Below, in pieces: positions 33,998-43,922 of a stretch of 64,000 nucleotides of DNA. The position numbers were made by a program, and so were the translations under genes. The stretch lies in the NCBI GenBank assembly GCA_029256085.1, contig JAQSYP010000005.1:124001-188000 (forward strand). The letters are read 5' to 3'. The notes under the pieces are model-generated. The model worked only from the letters and a program-made list of their open reading frames with translations, searched no databases and had not been told where the DNA came from. Source of the stretch: Caryophanales bacterium. GTDB taxonomy: Bacteria; Bacillota; Bacilli; CAJFEE01. Each line of letters begins with the position of its first letter. Position 1 is the stretch's first letter.

Positions 33998-36427
33998 GTG
34001 AAGAAAAGAAACTCGTTAAGAAATAAGATTATAATATTTTATATTATAATAGTTATCTCGATTACTAGTGTTATTGGATACATTGCCTTCTCAAATTGGA
34101 AACAATCAACATACAAAATGGTGCATCTAATGTTAGAAGATGCAAACAACGATATTTTTAGAAGAATTAATAAATTAATAAGAATTCCTCAGTACATAAG
34201 TGGAGTAACAGAAGATCTAATTAAAAGTGGTCAGTTAAATATAGACGATGAAAAGGCAAGAGAAGTATATTTTACATCAGTTATGAAATCTAATCCGCCT
34301 GAAATCTATAGCTTTAGTATTGGAAACGAGAAAGGTGAATATTACGGTACTAGAAGAAATAAAGACTTAAATCTTGAGATAATGAGAAGTAACAAGTCTA
34401 CTAATGGACATTCATACTATTATTCTATTACAAAAGATTCACGCGCTGGTCAGTTTGTTGGCGATTATGGAAAGTTTGATCCACGCACAAGAGACTGGTA
34501 TATCGTAGGGAAAACACATAAAGATTTAGTTTATTCACCCGTTTATAGGCATTTCGTTATGAATGACCTAGCCTTAACTGTTTCCAACCCGGTATATAAC
34601 AAGTCTGGTGAACTAGAAGCAGTAATCGGTACCCATTTCACATTATCCAAGTTAAATGGCTTCTTAATTGATATTACAAAGGAAAAAAAAGCAACAGCAT
34701 ATATTATAGAAGAGAAATCCGGTAAATTAATAGCAAACTCATTAAATAAGCCAAACTTTATTAGACAAAAAGAAAATGATTTGAAGCAACTTAGTGTAGA
34801 GGATATAGAAGACCCCCAGATTAAAAAAGTTTTCGAATTATATGAAAAAACATCAAAGGATAACTTTTTACTAAAATCTGAGATTGGAAATTCACATATC
34901 AAGATTGATAAGTATAAACAAAATGGTTTGAATTGGATTGTTATAACAGCAATACCTGATAAACAGTTTACATCGGTTATAACTGAAAATATACATAAGT
35001 TTGGTTATTCAATATTAATCCTTGTTTTTTTTGTGATTTTAATATGGATAAAAGGAACACAGTATTTTCTAAAACCCGTATATGGACTTATTGATACTAC
35101 TAAAAAATATGCTAGGGGAGAACTATTACTAAGATCCGAAGTAATTAGAGATGATGAAATAGGCGAATTATCTAAAGCCTTTAATACAATGGCGGATGAA
35201 CTGTTTTCCGTAATTGAGAGTTTGACAGAAAGAACTTTCCAATTAGAACAAGCAAATAAAGATTTAGACGAAGCTAAGGTAATAGCAGAAAAAGCAAATG
35301 AAGCTAAAAGTATTTTTCTTGCAAATATGTCACACGAAATAAGAACGCCGATGAATGGAATAATCGGAATGACAGATTTAACTTTAATGACTAAATTAAC
35401 GGATGCACAAAGAGAAAATCTGAATATTGTTAAGTCTTCATCAAAGGCTTTATTAAGGGTTATAAATGATATACTAGATTATTCTAAGCTTGAGGCAAAT
35501 AAGATGAGCTTCGTCAATGCACCTTTTGATATTGTCGCAACAGTATATGAAGTAAGTCATCTTTTTGAAATTTGCGCTAAACAAAAGGGTCTATATATTT
35601 ATACTACTTTTGAAAGTGATGTTCCAAGTAAAATTATTGGCGACTCTATTAGGTTAAGACAAGTACTTTCTAACCTAGTTGGCAATGCAGTTAAGTTTAC
35701 TCGCCAAGGTGGAATTATTACCAAGGTGGAAAATCTTGAACAAAATGAAAGTAGTGTGAAACTCAAATTTACTATATCTGATACAGGTATTGGAATTCCT
35801 GAGGAGAAGCTTGAGAAACTATTTAAAAGGTTTAGTCAAGTAGATGATTCAAATACTAAAGAGTTTAGTGGTACAGGTCTCGGGCTAGCAATCTCAAAGA
35901 AACTTGTTGAAAATATGGGCGGTGAGATTGGAGTAATTAGCACGGTTGGTCTTGGTAGTAGTTTTTATTTTACTGCAAGGTTTGATATTTCTAGGGATCA
36001 ACAAGACGAGGTAATTAATAATAATAAAGAGATATCGATTAGTCAAAATGAAAAAAAGATAAAAATATTAATTGCAGAAGATGATGCAGTTAGTAGACAA
36101 ATGCTTACGAAGCTTTTAAAAAGAAGGGATTATGATGTTGTTGAGGTAGAAAATGGTACAAAGGCAATCGAATTATCTACTAGAGAAAAATTTAATATCA
36201 TACTAATGGATATTTATATGCCAACTTTGGATGGACTCACTGCTACCACTACTATTCGTAGTGATGAAAACAATCCTAACTCTAACACCCCAATAATTGC
36301 CATAACAGCATTTGCTCTTGCTGAAGATAAAGAAAAGTGTCTCGCAGCTGGTATGTCAGATTATATTTCAAAACCACTTGATATCGTTGCATTTTATAAA
36401 CTTATTGACAAATGGCTAAACAAATAG
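33998..36427 (+). CDS. dCache hybrid sensor histidine kinase
   Basis: This 809-residue protein has an N-terminal helix (about 10-30), an extracellular double-Cache domain (about 35-325) with [20 protein letters not shown]-like features (the DxRxRxWY pattern is visible as DPRTRDWY), a second helix (about 331-350), HAMP (about 352-405), a coiled coil, HisKA ([11 protein letters not shown], His446), HATPase_c ([23 protein letters not shown]) and a receiver (EDDAVS, Asp738 in [11 protein letters not shown], Lys in SKPLD). The dCache fold usually binds amino acids or other small ligands. Orphan with no adjacent response regulator. GTG start, GAGGAGG seven bases upstream. Confidence 0.93.
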   Translation: MKKRNSLRNKIIIFYIIIVISITSVIGYIAFSNWKQSTYKMVHLMLEDANNDIFRRINKLIRIPQYISGVTEDLIKSGQLNIDDEKAREVYFTSVMKSNPPEIYSFSIGNEKGEYYGTRRNKDLNLEIMRSNKSTNGHSYYYSITKDSRAGQFVGDYGKFDPRTRDWYIVGKTHKDLVYSPVYRHFVMNDLALTVSNPVYNKSGELEAVIGTHFTLSKLNGFLIDITKEKKATAYIIEEKSGKLIANSLNKPNFIRQKENDLKQLSVEDIEDPQIKKVFELYEKTSKDNFLLKSEIGNSHIKIDKYKQNGLNWIVITAIPDKQFTSVITENIHKFGYSILILVFFVILIWIKGTQYFLKPVYGLIDTTKKYARGELLLRSEVIRDDEIGELSKAFNTMADELFSVIESLTERTFQLEQANKDLDEAKVIAEKANEAKSIFLANMSHEIRTPMNGIIGMTDLTLMTKLTDAQRENLNIVKSSSKALLRVINDILDYSKLEANKMSFVNAPFDIVATVYEVSHLFEICAKQKGLYIYTTFESDVPSKIIGDSIRLRQVLSNLVGNAVKFTRQGGIITKVENLEQNESSVKLKFTISDTGIGIPEEKLEKLFKRFSQVDDSNTKEFSGTGLGLAISKKLVENMGGEIGVISTVGLGSSFYFTARFDISRDQQDEVINNNKEISISQNEKKIKILIAEDDAVSRQMLTKLLKRRDYDVVEVENGTKAIELSTREKFNIILMDIYMPTLDGLTATTTIRSDENNPNSNTPIIAITAFALAEDKEKCLAAGMSDYISKPLDIVAFYKLIDKWLNK

Positions 36428-36449
36428 GCATCCAAATGGGTGCCTATTT
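36422..36449 (+). terminator. Terminator overlapping kinase stop codon
   Basis: AAATAGGCA pairs with TGCCTATTT (36422-36430 with 36441-36449); the loop itself contains CCA/TGG pairs. The stop codon TAG is inside the first arm. Confidence 0.7.
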
Positions 36450-36453
36450 ACTT

Positions 36454-36492
36454 TATAACACAAATGTTATATATTTATAACATAATGTTATA
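36454..36492 (+). promoter_or_regulatory. Tandem palindromic operator before the DUF2178-XRE operon
   Basis: Two copies of TATAACA-N3/4-TGTTATA (36454-36471 and 36476-36492) have centres about 21.5 bases apart, two helical turns. The second is a perfect 17-base palindrome. They lie 25-60 bases before the membrane-protein start and are the best candidate for the XRE regulator's binding site. Confidence 0.65.
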
Positions 36493-36517
36493 TATTTCGA
36501 ACAAAGGAGTGGTATAT

Positions 36518-36913
36518 ATGAAAATAAAAATAATATTATTATGGGTTGTTTTATTGGGTATGGTCACAGGAATGGTATTACAAACTTTATCACTAATAAA
36601 AGATAATAATGTTTATCCAGCATTGTTTATTACAATCGGCATGATAAGCTTTATTATATTAATAACCTTACAAATCAAAAAAGCATACTCAGAGTTAAAG
36701 CAGGGTATACCGTTTGATGATGAACGTTCTAGGAAAGTTAAACTATTATCAAGTAGCCGCGCATACTTTTACTCACTATATATTTGGATTATATTACTTG
36801 CGTTTCAGAAGTACATTGAGAAAGATGATATCCTACTTATTGGTTTATTAGGAATGGGATTCAGTCTGCTCATTTCTTGGTTAATAACTAGAAATAAAAA
36901 AGGTTTAGAATAA
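36518..36913 (+). CDS. DUF2178-like membrane protein
   Basis: This 131-residue protein has four hydrophobic helices (about residues 4-22, 29-48, 77-95 and 101-120). Between the second and third is the cytoplasmic [24 protein letters not shown], a pattern seen in DUF2178-type proteins encoded next to short XRE regulators. AAAGGAG lies before the ATG at 36518; the longer reading from 36440 runs through the palindromic operator and is unlikely. Its TAA overlaps the ATG of the XRE gene by one base. Together they resemble small toxin-like or stress-responsive membrane protein and regulator pairs; the function is unknown. Confidence 0.7.
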   Translation: MKIKIILLWVVLLGMVTGMVLQTLSLIKDNNVYPALFITIGMISFIILITLQIKKAYSELKQGIPFDDERSRKVKLLSSSRAYFYSLYIWIILLAFQKYIEKDDILLIGLLGMGFSLLISWLITRNKKGLE

Positions 36914-37119
36914 TGAGAACAAATATAAAGGAATATCGAGCAAAAAGTAATTTAACACAAGCTGAATTAGCTAGAAGAGTAGGGGTTAGAAGAGAAACGA
37001 TAAGTTTCTTAGAAAAAGGAGAATATAATCCTTCTTTAAAGCTAGCAGTAAAAATTTCAATTGAATTGAATGCTCCAATAGAGAAGTTATTCATTTTTGA
37101 AGATGGGGATTTAATATAG
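36913..37119 (+). CDS. XRE/Cro family HTH regulator
   Basis: This 68-residue protein is a single HTH_3 domain: [45 protein letters not shown], then an acidic tail ending FEDGDLI. This YozG-like short form occurs throughout Firmicutes beside small membrane proteins. The start overlaps the stop of the DUF2178-like gene. It likely binds the tandem TATAACA/TGTTATA palindromes upstream. Confidence 0.9.
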   Translation: MRTNIKEYRAKSNLTQAELARRVGVRRETISFLEKGEYNPSLKLAVKISIELNAPIEKLFIFEDGDLI

Positions 37120-37181
37120 GAAACATTTAAACTAAAAAACTGTAAACAGACTAGAGTGAGTTCAAGTTTGCTTACAGTCAA

Positions 37182-37202
37182 GGCTCCGGATATTCCGGAG
37201 TC
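37182..37202 (+). terminator. Terminator after XRE gene
   Basis: CTCCGGA pairs with TCCGGAG (37184-37190 with 37194-37200, TAT loop), then TCTATTTATTTTA. A second, longer imperfect stem (ACTGTAAAC with GCTTACAGT, about 37138-37178) lies just before. Confidence 0.65.
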
Positions 37203-37214
37203 TATTTATTTTAT

Positions 37215-38420
37215 TTAACTTGATTCTACTGAAAACCTAGTTTTAGTAGATTTACTTTTAATAGTCATGAAACAACTTACTAACAAGACGAAAGAACCTA
37301 ATACGTATGGAAACTCTATATTAATATCAAATAGAATCCCAGCAAATATTGGCCCTGCCATATTACCAATACTAAAATACATATTATTTAGTCCAGCTAC
37401 AAAACCTTGTTCATCTCCAGCCATTATTGACAGCTGAGTATTGAGGGCTGGTCGAACTAGCGACGTTGCAGTAAAAAAAACTAAAGTAATAAGTAGAATG
37501 GTAGTAAAGGAACCAGCAAAAATTAAAGCTAGTAATGAAATTGACGAGATTAGGAAAGTCCAAAAAATAACTCTGATTTCACCAAATTTACTCAATACCT
37601 TGTCCACAACTAGAGATTGAATTATAACTCCAACAAGTGCTCCAAACGTGATAATAATTGAAATATCTTTAGGTGTAAAATCAAATTTTTCAAACACATA
37701 TAAACCAAAGACAGCCTCGAAATTTGCTAATCCAAAAGTCATCATGAAAATTAACAATAAAAAAATAAAGTAAGATTTATTAAATGAAGCATAGATTTGT
37801 ACAAAAATCGTTTCCCTTTTTTTACTATTATGACGAGCCTTTTCTTGTATATCTAAGGAAAGAGTTTCAGGTAATAACAAAAATGAAAGAATAGTAGCGA
37901 CTGTGGCAATTGCTGCTGAACTATAAAAAGGTATCCTTGTGCCGAATTCCGCAAGAAAGCCTCCAATTCCAGGACCGATAACAAATCCTAGTGACATATA
38001 AGCCCCTAAATATCCCATTCCCTTACCACGCTCATCCTCAGTTGTAATATCAGCAACATATGCCATCATCGGAGGAACAAGAAATGCGGCACCAATACCA
38101 CCTATAAATCTAGATGCGTACAGCATCCAAATATCTGTGCCAATCGCAAATATAAACTGTGACAACGTAAAACCCACTAACCCGATTATAATAGGTTTTT
38201 TTCTTCCAAACTTATCAGAAAATTCACCAGCAAAGGGTGAAAACAAAAATTGAGTAAGTGCAAAAATTGCAATAAGATAGCCCATTGCTGTACCATCAAC
38301 ACCAAATTCTTTAACAAATATAGGTAACACAGGAATGATCAAACCGATTCCAAGCATTGCAATAAACATATTGACCATTAAGATAACTAATGGTATTCGA
38401 TTATTCTTTAAAGAGTTCAT
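37215..38420 (-). CDS. MFS drug-efflux-like transporter
   Basis: This 401-residue protein has twelve helices. It shows the DHA1 pattern: MFIAMLGIGLIIPVLPIFV in helix 1, the motif A loop GEFSDKFGRKKPIIIG, and the motif C-like GAYMSLGFVIGPGIGGFLAEFG in helix 5, a mark of drug:H+ antiporters (TetA/Bmr/YqjV-type). I choose ATG 38420, which has GAAAGGACG four to five bases upstream, over an in-frame start at 38435. It stands alone between the XRE gene and the chemosensory island. The substrate is unknown. Confidence 0.88.
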   Translation of the reverse strand: MNSLKNNRIPLVILMVNMFIAMLGIGLIIPVLPIFVKEFGVDGTAMGYLIAIFALTQFLFSPFAGEFSDKFGRKKPIIIGLVGFTLSQFIFAIGTDIWMLYASRFIGGIGAAFLVPPMMAYVADITTEDERGKGMGYLGAYMSLGFVIGPGIGGFLAEFGTRIPFYSSAAIATVATILSFLLLPETLSLDIQEKARHNSKKRETIFVQIYASFNKSYFIFLLLIFMMTFGLANFEAVFGLYVFEKFDFTPKDISIIITFGALVGVIIQSLVVDKVLSKFGEIRVIFWTFLISSISLLALIFAGSFTTILLITLVFFTATSLVRPALNTQLSIMAGDEQGFVAGLNNMYFSIGNMAGPIFAGILFDINIEFPYVLGSFVLLVSCFMTIKSKSTKTRFSVESS

Positions 38421-38695
38421 AGTTCGTCCTTTCAAGATCCTAGTATTCTAACAAATTCCATTATATTAATCTATCACCAAAAGTTATAAAGAGCAAAGGG
38501 AATATTTACATTTTCGATTTTGTTATTTTTGGATGGACCATCTATTTGAATGCTTTTTTTCCATACTTTCAATATTTAGACAAACATTCAAACGCGAAAA
38601 AAATATTAGTTAAATATATTAATAATACAGAACTTCTAAAAAAATATTTTTTAAGAGATTTTGTAACTTATAAAACGCTTTAGGAGGTGACAATT

Positions 38696-40717
38696 TTGTC
38701 AGATTTGAATAATGATCCTATGTTAGAAGCGTATATTTTTGAAACTACACAACAAATTGAACAATTAGAACAAGCAGTAATCAATGCGGAAACAAGTGGC
38801 GAGTACAATACTGAAATAGTAGCTGCAATCTTCCGTATAATGCATACAATAAAAGGTTCCTCAGCAATGATGTTATTTAACAATATTGCGATAGTAGCTC
38901 ATAAAACTGAAGATATATTTTATTTTATAAGAGAGAACAGTCCGAAGAGTGTGGATGTTTCTGAATTATGTGATCTGGTCCTAGAAGGAACTGATTTTAT
39001 TAAATTAGAGCTAGAAAAAATTAAAAGTGGAGATAAGCCAGATGGTGATGAAGAAACACTACTTGGAAGATTAAAAGAATTTCTAGTTGACCTAAAAAAG
39101 ACGAATGGATACGAAAATGATCTAACTACAAAAGATAGTAAAGCTTCATCAAATAAGTTTTATATAAGTCCATCAGCAAACAAAGAATATAGTTATAAGT
39201 ATTCATATAAAATAAAGCTTCAATTCCAAAAAGACTGTGAAATGGAAAATATTAGAGCATACATGATAATTCATAATCTACAAGATATAACTAATGAACT
39301 GCATTTTATCCCAAATGACATAATTGATAATAACGAAAGTTCTGAGCTTATAAAGAAGGAAGGCTTTCTAATTTATTTTAAATCTAATAATACGTATGAA
39401 GAGATGAATGATTTTTTCTCTCATGTGGCTTTTCTAGAAGTGTACGAATTAACAGAATTAAAAGACAGTAGAGAGTTCGAGAAATTAGTTACAGAAAACC
39501 AAACTAAGCAAAAGCTAGAGAAAGTAAATGATAAGAAAGTTAATACACAACATAGCAAAATAATAAGTGTTAATGTTCAAAAGTTGGATGCTTTAATGGA
39601 TTTAGTAGGTGAATTAGTAATATCTGGGGCAATGGTAACGCAAAATCCAGATTTAAAAGGCTTGAATCTAGAGAATTTTTTTAAAGCTGCAAGGCATTTA
39701 GAAAAAATTTCAAGCGAGATACAAGATGTCGTCATGTCCATTAGAATGGTGCCACTAGGACCTACTTTTTTTAAGATGAATCGGATTGTAAGAGATATGT
39801 GTAGAAGTTTAAATAAAGATGTGCATTTAGACATTATTGGAGAAGAAACTGAAGTTGATAAAAATATTATAGACAACCTCGGAGATCCTTTAATGCACCT
39901 AGTAAGAAATTGTTTAGATCATGGAATAGAGACAGTTGAAGAGAGAATTGCTAACGGTAAGTCAAAGGAAGGAACAATAACCCTAGAAGCAAAAAACTCA
40001 GGCAGCGAAGTATTAGTAATCGTGAAAGATAATGGAAAAGGTTTAAATAAAGAAAAAATTCTCAATAAAGCTATTAAAAACAAAATCTTAACAAAATCAC
40101 CTGAGGAAATGACCGATAAAGAAATTTATAATTTGATTTTTTTACCCGGATTTTCTACTAAAGAAAATGTTACTGAATATTCGGGACGTGGTGTAGGAAT
40201 GGACGTCGTAACAAAAAATTTAGAGGCAATCGGTGGTTCTATACAAGTTGAGAGTATTAGCGGTAAAGGAACTACAATTATTTTAAAGATACCATTAACT
40301 TTGGCAATTATAAATGGAATGAATACTAGAGTTGGTAATAGTCACTATACCCTCCCAATAACTTCAATTAAAGAGTCATTTAGACCAACCAAAGAAGAAG
40401 TATTCAAGGACCCTAGTGGAAATGAAATGATATTAATTCGTGGTGGTTGTTATCGAATTTTAAGATTACATGAATTTTATAATGTTAATACGAGTGTAAA
40501 AAGATTAGATGAAGGAATTTTAATAATGATTGAACATGAACAAAAAGCAATCTGTTTATTTGTAGATGAATTACTTGGAGAACAACCAGTTGTTGTTAAA
40601 TCACTGCCGGATTTTATAAAGAAGATAAAAAAAATAAGAGGATTAGCTGGATGCACTTTGCTTGGCGATGGAAGCATAAGCTTGATTCTTGACGCTGAAG
40701 ATCTTATTAAAGATTAA
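38696..40717 (+). CDS. cheA: Chemotaxis histidine kinase CheA (module 1)
   Basis: This 673-residue protein has a P1 HPt domain with His50 in MHTIKGSSAMM, a P2-like region (about 155-265), a P3 dimerisation segment opening SVNVQKLDALMDLVGELV (about 285), a P4 ATPase domain with LMHLVRNCLDHGIE, GKGL and GRGVGMDVV, and a P5 CheW-like C-terminus. All kinase motifs are intact. The acidic DNNESSELIK loop in P2 is shared with module 2. The start is TTG at 38696, with AGGAGG eight bases upstream; the GTG at 38687 overlaps that site. Module 1 lacks a tetR gene. The CheW gene follows after 12 bases. The upstream 275-base gap is AT-rich, with no clear operator. Confidence 0.93.
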   Translation: MSDLNNDPMLEAYIFETTQQIEQLEQAVINAETSGEYNTEIVAAIFRIMHTIKGSSAMMLFNNIAIVAHKTEDIFYFIRENSPKSVDVSELCDLVLEGTDFIKLELEKIKSGDKPDGDEETLLGRLKEFLVDLKKTNGYENDLTTKDSKASSNKFYISPSANKEYSYKYSYKIKLQFQKDCEMENIRAYMIIHNLQDITNELHFIPNDIIDNNESSELIKKEGFLIYFKSNNTYEEMNDFFSHVAFLEVYELTELKDSREFEKLVTENQTKQKLEKVNDKKVNTQHSKIISVNVQKLDALMDLVGELVISGAMVTQNPDLKGLNLENFFKAARHLEKISSEIQDVVMSIRMVPLGPTFFKMNRIVRDMCRSLNKDVHLDIIGEETEVDKNIIDNLGDPLMHLVRNCLDHGIETVEERIANGKSKEGTITLEAKNSGSEVLVIVKDNGKGLNKEKILNKAIKNKILTKSPEEMTDKEIYNLIFLPGFSTKENVTEYSGRGVGMDVVTKNLEAIGGSIQVESISGKGTTIILKIPLTLAIINGMNTRVGNSHYTLPITSIKESFRPTKEEVFKDPSGNEMILIRGGCYRILRLHEFYNVNTSVKRLDEGILIMIEHEQKAICLFVDELLGEQPVVVKSLPDFIKKIKKIRGLAGCTLLGDGSISLILDAEDLIKD

Positions 40718-40729
40718 GGAGGGAGAAAA

Positions 40730-41224
40730 TTGTCTGAAATTGATGATAAAGTTGAATCTAATCATGAAGAAGACACTCAGAAAGGCAAATTTTTAACATT
40801 TTTTCTAGGCAAGGAAAGCTACGGATTAGATATTAAATACGTTACTGAAATAATAGGTATACAAGCTATTACTGAGGTGCCTGAATTACCAATTTATATT
40901 AAAGGAATTATTAATTTAAGAGGTAAAATCATACCTGTTATGGATGTTAGATTACGCTTTAAAAAATGTGAAAAAGAATACAATGACCGTACATGTGTAA
41001 TTGTAATAGATGTGAAAGGCGTATCAATTGGGATGATAGTTGATAGCGTTTCAGAAGTTATAGTCATACCTGATTCAGAGATTGTTTCACCTCCAGAAGT
41101 CAGTCAAAAGACTAATAAATATATAAAAGGTATTGGAAAAGTAGGTAATGAAGTGAAACTTATACTAGATTGCCACAAAATTCTAAGTGATGATGATTCA
41201 GAAAACCTTAATAATTTCCAATGA
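40730..41224 (+). CDS. cheW: Adaptor protein CheW (module 1)
   Basis: This 164-residue CheW domain has KGKFLTFFLGKESYGLDI, the conserved VPELPIYIKGIINLRGKIIPVMDVRLRF, and GMIVDSVSEVIVI. CheW bridges CheA P5 and the chemoreceptor tips. TTG start (40730) with GGAGGGAG upstream. It is flanked by cheA and an mcp, each within 20 bases, so the three genes are an operon. It is a close paralogue of the CheW at 45963 and of the broken copy at 57533. Confidence 0.95.
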   Translation: MSEIDDKVESNHEEDTQKGKFLTFFLGKESYGLDIKYVTEIIGIQAITEVPELPIYIKGIINLRGKIIPVMDVRLRFKKCEKEYNDRTCVIVIDVKGVSIGMIVDSVSEVIVIPDSEIVSPPEVSQKTNKYIKGIGKVGNEVKLILDCHKILSDDDSENLNNFQ

Positions 41225-41239
41225 TAGGAGGAAAAAACA

Positions 41240-42913
41240 ATGTCGTGGTTTCGAAATTTAAAAATTAGATTAAAGCTGATTTCATGTTTTATTGTATTAG
41301 CTATTGTTACTGGTGTAGTTGGATTTATAGGTATTAATTCCATGAGTAACTTAAATGAAAATGGTGACCATTTATATAATAACTATGCTGTCCCTGCTTT
41401 AGATTTAGAGGGAGTTGAAGTTATGTTGCAAAAAATTAGATCTACACATTTATTAGCTGTATATGAACGAAATCCAGAAACTTTACAGTCTAAACTTGAT
41501 GCGATACAAGAGTATGTTAATGCAGATAACAAACTACTTGAAAAATATGAAAAAACAATAACTACAACTGAAGATCGGAATTTATTCAACAAGGTAAAAG
41601 AAAGTTTAAATAATTATAGGACTGAACGAGATAAGAACTTAGAGTTAATCAAAGCAGAGAAATATGATCAAGCTCTTGCTGAATTATCAAAAGTATCAGA
41701 GGCAAGAGATAAAGTCGATTTTGCATTAAGAGAATTAATAGAATTTAATACAAAATCTGCATCAGATCAAGTGAAAATAAACAATGGCGATTTTAATTCA
41801 CAAACTACATTAATGTTAATCGTGATTTCAATTGGTGTAATCACTTCTATAATATTAGGTATCTTAGTGGCTAACATTATAAGTAAACCAATTAATAGTT
41901 TAGTATATGCTGCAAACAAAGTTGCTGATGGTGATTTGAATGTAGACATAAGTATAGACTCTAAAGATGAAATTGGAACACTTGGGAAAGCATTTAAACA
42001 GATGGCAAGTAACATCAATGATGTAATGGTTAATATTAATAGTGCATCTGAACAAGTTGCATCTAGCTCGAAGCAAGTTTCAGATTCTAGTATTGCTCTT
42101 TCTCAAGGAGCAACTGAGCAAGCAAGTTCAATAGAAGAACTAACAGTATCAATAGAAGAAATTTCTTCGCAAACAAACAATAATGCCAAAAATGCTGCTC
42201 AAGCAAATGAATTAGCTGAGAGTGCAAAAAAGGATGCAGTTCAAGGGAATGAACGTATGACTGAAATGTTAAATGCAATGAAAGATATAAATGAATCTTC
42301 AAGCAACATTTCTAGAATAATTAAAGTTATTGATGAAATAGCTTTCCAAACTAATATTTTAGCACTAAATGCAGCTGTAGAGGCGGCACGTGCTGGGCAA
42401 CATGGTAAAGGTTTCGCGGTTGTTGCAGAAGAAGTTCGCAATCTAGCAGCGAGAAGTGCTAATGCTGCTAAAGAAACAACTTCAATGATTGAAGGTTCAA
42501 TTAAGAAAGTAGAGGATGGAACAAAGATTGCAAACGAAACTGCTCAAGCGTTAAATATGATTGTTGAAAGTGTGGCTAAAGCAGCAAATCTTGTAAATGA
42601 TATTGCAGTTGCGTCAAATGAACAGGCAAGTGGCATTTCGCAAATCACCCAAGGCATTTCACAAGTATCTGAGGTCACTCAAACTAACTCGGCAACATCA
42701 GAACAAAGCGCAGCAGCAAGTGAAGAATTGTCAAGTCAAGCTCAACTTCTAAGTGAAATGGTTAGAAAATTCAAGTTGAAAAAATCAAGTAACTACAATG
42801 TTGTTGCTCATGAAGATTTTAACCCTGAAGTATTTAAGATGATTGAGCGAATGGGAGATAAAAAAGACAAGAGTTTAATAAACTTAAGCGACAAAGAATT
42901 TGGTAAATATTAA
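41240..42913 (+). CDS. Methyl-accepting chemotaxis protein (module 1)
   Basis: This 557-residue protein has helix 1 (about residues 13-33), an external four-helix-bundle 4HB_MCP domain (about 34-190), helix 2 (about 193-215), HAMP (about 216-268) and a long signalling hairpin with the tip [36 protein letters not shown]. Methylation-type Q/E-rich heptads are present ([29 protein letters not shown]). It ends in SDKEFGKY, a tail nearly identical to that of the module 2 receptor. The ligand is unknown. Operon with cheA and cheW upstream; a strong terminator follows. Confidence 0.95.
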   Translation: MSWFRNLKIRLKLISCFIVLAIVTGVVGFIGINSMSNLNENGDHLYNNYAVPALDLEGVEVMLQKIRSTHLLAVYERNPETLQSKLDAIQEYVNADNKLLEKYEKTITTTEDRNLFNKVKESLNNYRTERDKNLELIKAEKYDQALAELSKVSEARDKVDFALRELIEFNTKSASDQVKINNGDFNSQTTLMLIVISIGVITSIILGILVANIISKPINSLVYAANKVADGDLNVDISIDSKDEIGTLGKAFKQMASNINDVMVNINSASEQVASSSKQVSDSSIALSQGATEQASSIEELTVSIEEISSQTNNNAKNAAQANELAESAKKDAVQGNERMTEMLNAMKDINESSSNISRIIKVIDEIAFQTNILALNAAVEAARAGQHGKGFAVVAEEVRNLAARSANAAKETTSMIEGSIKKVEDGTKIANETAQALNMIVESVAKAANLVNDIAVASNEQASGISQITQGISQVSEVTQTNSATSEQSAAASEELSSQAQLLSEMVRKFKLKKSSNYNVVAHEDFNPEVFKMIERMGDKKDKSLINLSDKEFGKY

Positions 42914-42934
42914 CAAAACTTACTTTGTTTTACC

Positions 42935-42967
42935 AGTCTGTAGAACGTTTTCTACAGGCTTTTTTTT
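42935..42967 (+). terminator. Terminator of module 1
   Basis: AGTCTGTAGAA pairs with TTCTACAGGCT (42935-42945 with 42950-42960, one G-T), followed by seven T's. Confidence 0.9.
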
Positions 42968-43013
42968 ATTTCTTTGCTAGATGAAAATCACCGACTTGCA
43001 ATACTTTAGATCA

Positions 43014-43145
43014 CAATTACAATTCTATCGAGCACAATTTCGATTCTATCGAGCACAATTTCGATTCTATCGAGCACAATTTCGATTCTATCGAGCACAA
43101 TTTCGATTCTATCGAGCACAATTTCGATTCTATCGACCATATTGT
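43014..43145. repeat. 21-bp-period tandem array (six near-identical units)
   Basis: ATTCTATCGAGCACAATTTCG repeats at exact 21-base intervals, with ATTCTATCG starting at 43022, 43043, 43064, 43085, 43106 and 43127; degenerate edges lie on both sides. This is the best conserved of the three arrays. It lies between the module 1 terminator and the module 2 promoter. The remainder of 42968-43226 shows no gene. Confidence 0.95.
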
Positions 43146-43226
43146 CGAAAACCACTTGGTTATGCCAACTTTTTTATTTTCAAAATGATTCCATACACTT
43201 AGTCGATAAATGTCGAAAAAAAAGTA

Positions 43227-43285
43227 TTGAAATAATCTCGATTAGGGCTATTATTATGTTATAAGATGTGAGTAAGTGTTTACTC
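43227..43285 (+). promoter_or_regulatory. Module 2 promoter with TetR-type operator
   Basis: A likely -35 TTGAAA (43227) and -10 TATTAT (43249) have a 16-base spacer. Downstream, GAGTAA-GTGT-TTACTC (43270-43285) is a perfect dyad matching the one before the second tetR gene at 56818-56835, so it is the probable autorepression site. Confidence 0.65.
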
Positions 43286-43307
43286 CTATCAAAAGGATGT
43301 GAGGAAA

Positions 43308-43922
43308 TTGTCTCTATTACATAGAAGAGAAGGAATAATTATTTCAACAATAGAAGCACTGCACGAAGTAGGTATTCAAAATCTATCAACTAAAGAAATT
43401 GCGAAACGTGAAGGTGTTTCTGAAGGAACCCTTTTTCGTCATTTCAAAAATAAAACAGATATTTTATTAGCGGTATTGGAACATTTTAGCCAATACGATG
43501 ATGATATTATTCAAGCGTGTATGAGTAGAAATTTAGATCCTATAGAAACGATAAAAAATTACATGTCGACTTATGCGATATATTATCAAAATTATCCCGA
43601 AATCACCGCGATAATGCAGGCTTATAATAGTTTAATGTCAGATGAAGAATTAGTAGATACTGTAAAAGCGATATTTTGGAAAAGATGGAACTTCTTATCT
43701 AAACTGCTTGAGGATGCAAAAGTTCAAGGAATGATTGATATAAATACGGACTCTTCAGTATTAGCAGATTTAATTGCTGGTGGGTTTAGGGAAACTTGTC
43801 TTAGATGGAGAATCGAGTCATATAGTTTCTCACTCAAAGATCGTGCAACACTTGCTGTTGAGATGATAATGCAAGCATTTACAAATGAAAATTATATTTC
43901 TGGAGGTGGAAAAGTTGTCTGA
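43308..43922 (+). CDS. TetR family regulator (module 2)
   Basis: This 204-residue protein has the HTH at about residues 7-52: GIIISTIEALHEVGIQNLSTKEIA, then EGVSEGTLFRHFKNKTDIL. The ligand domain begins near LEHFSQYDDD. The start is taken as TTG 43308, because AAAGGATG lies eight bases upstream; an upstream in-frame GTG at 43299 lies inside or next to that site. The 3' end overlaps the cheA start by eight bases, so translation is coupled. Having a TetR protein as the first gene of a chemosensory operon is unusual. Its paralogue at 56862 has an almost identical N-terminus. The ligand is unknown. Confidence 0.9.
   Translation: MSLLHRREGIIISTIEALHEVGIQNLSTKEIAKREGVSEGTLFRHFKNKTDILLAVLEHFSQYDDDIIQACMSRNLDPIETIKNYMSTYAIYYQNYPEITAIMQAYNSLMSDEELVDTVKAIFWKRWNFLSKLLEDAKVQGMIDINTDSSVLADLIAGGFRETCLRWRIESYSFSLKDRATLAVEMIMQAFTNENYISGGGKVV

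Noticed and set aside
38696-42913. Module 1 as the standard flagellar chemotaxis operon
   Set aside because: It has no fli/flh genes, CheC or CheV around it and is one of several paralogous modules, so a plain flagellar assignment is not supported, though not excluded.
43014-43145. CRISPR-like array
   Set aside because: Units are contiguous with no unique spacers, period is 21 bases, and no cas genes are present.
42981-43202. Open frame with YRAQFRF heptads
   Set aside because: It is only the translation of the 21-bp tandem array (21 bases = 7 codons); it has no convincing ribosome site and no coding character outside the array.
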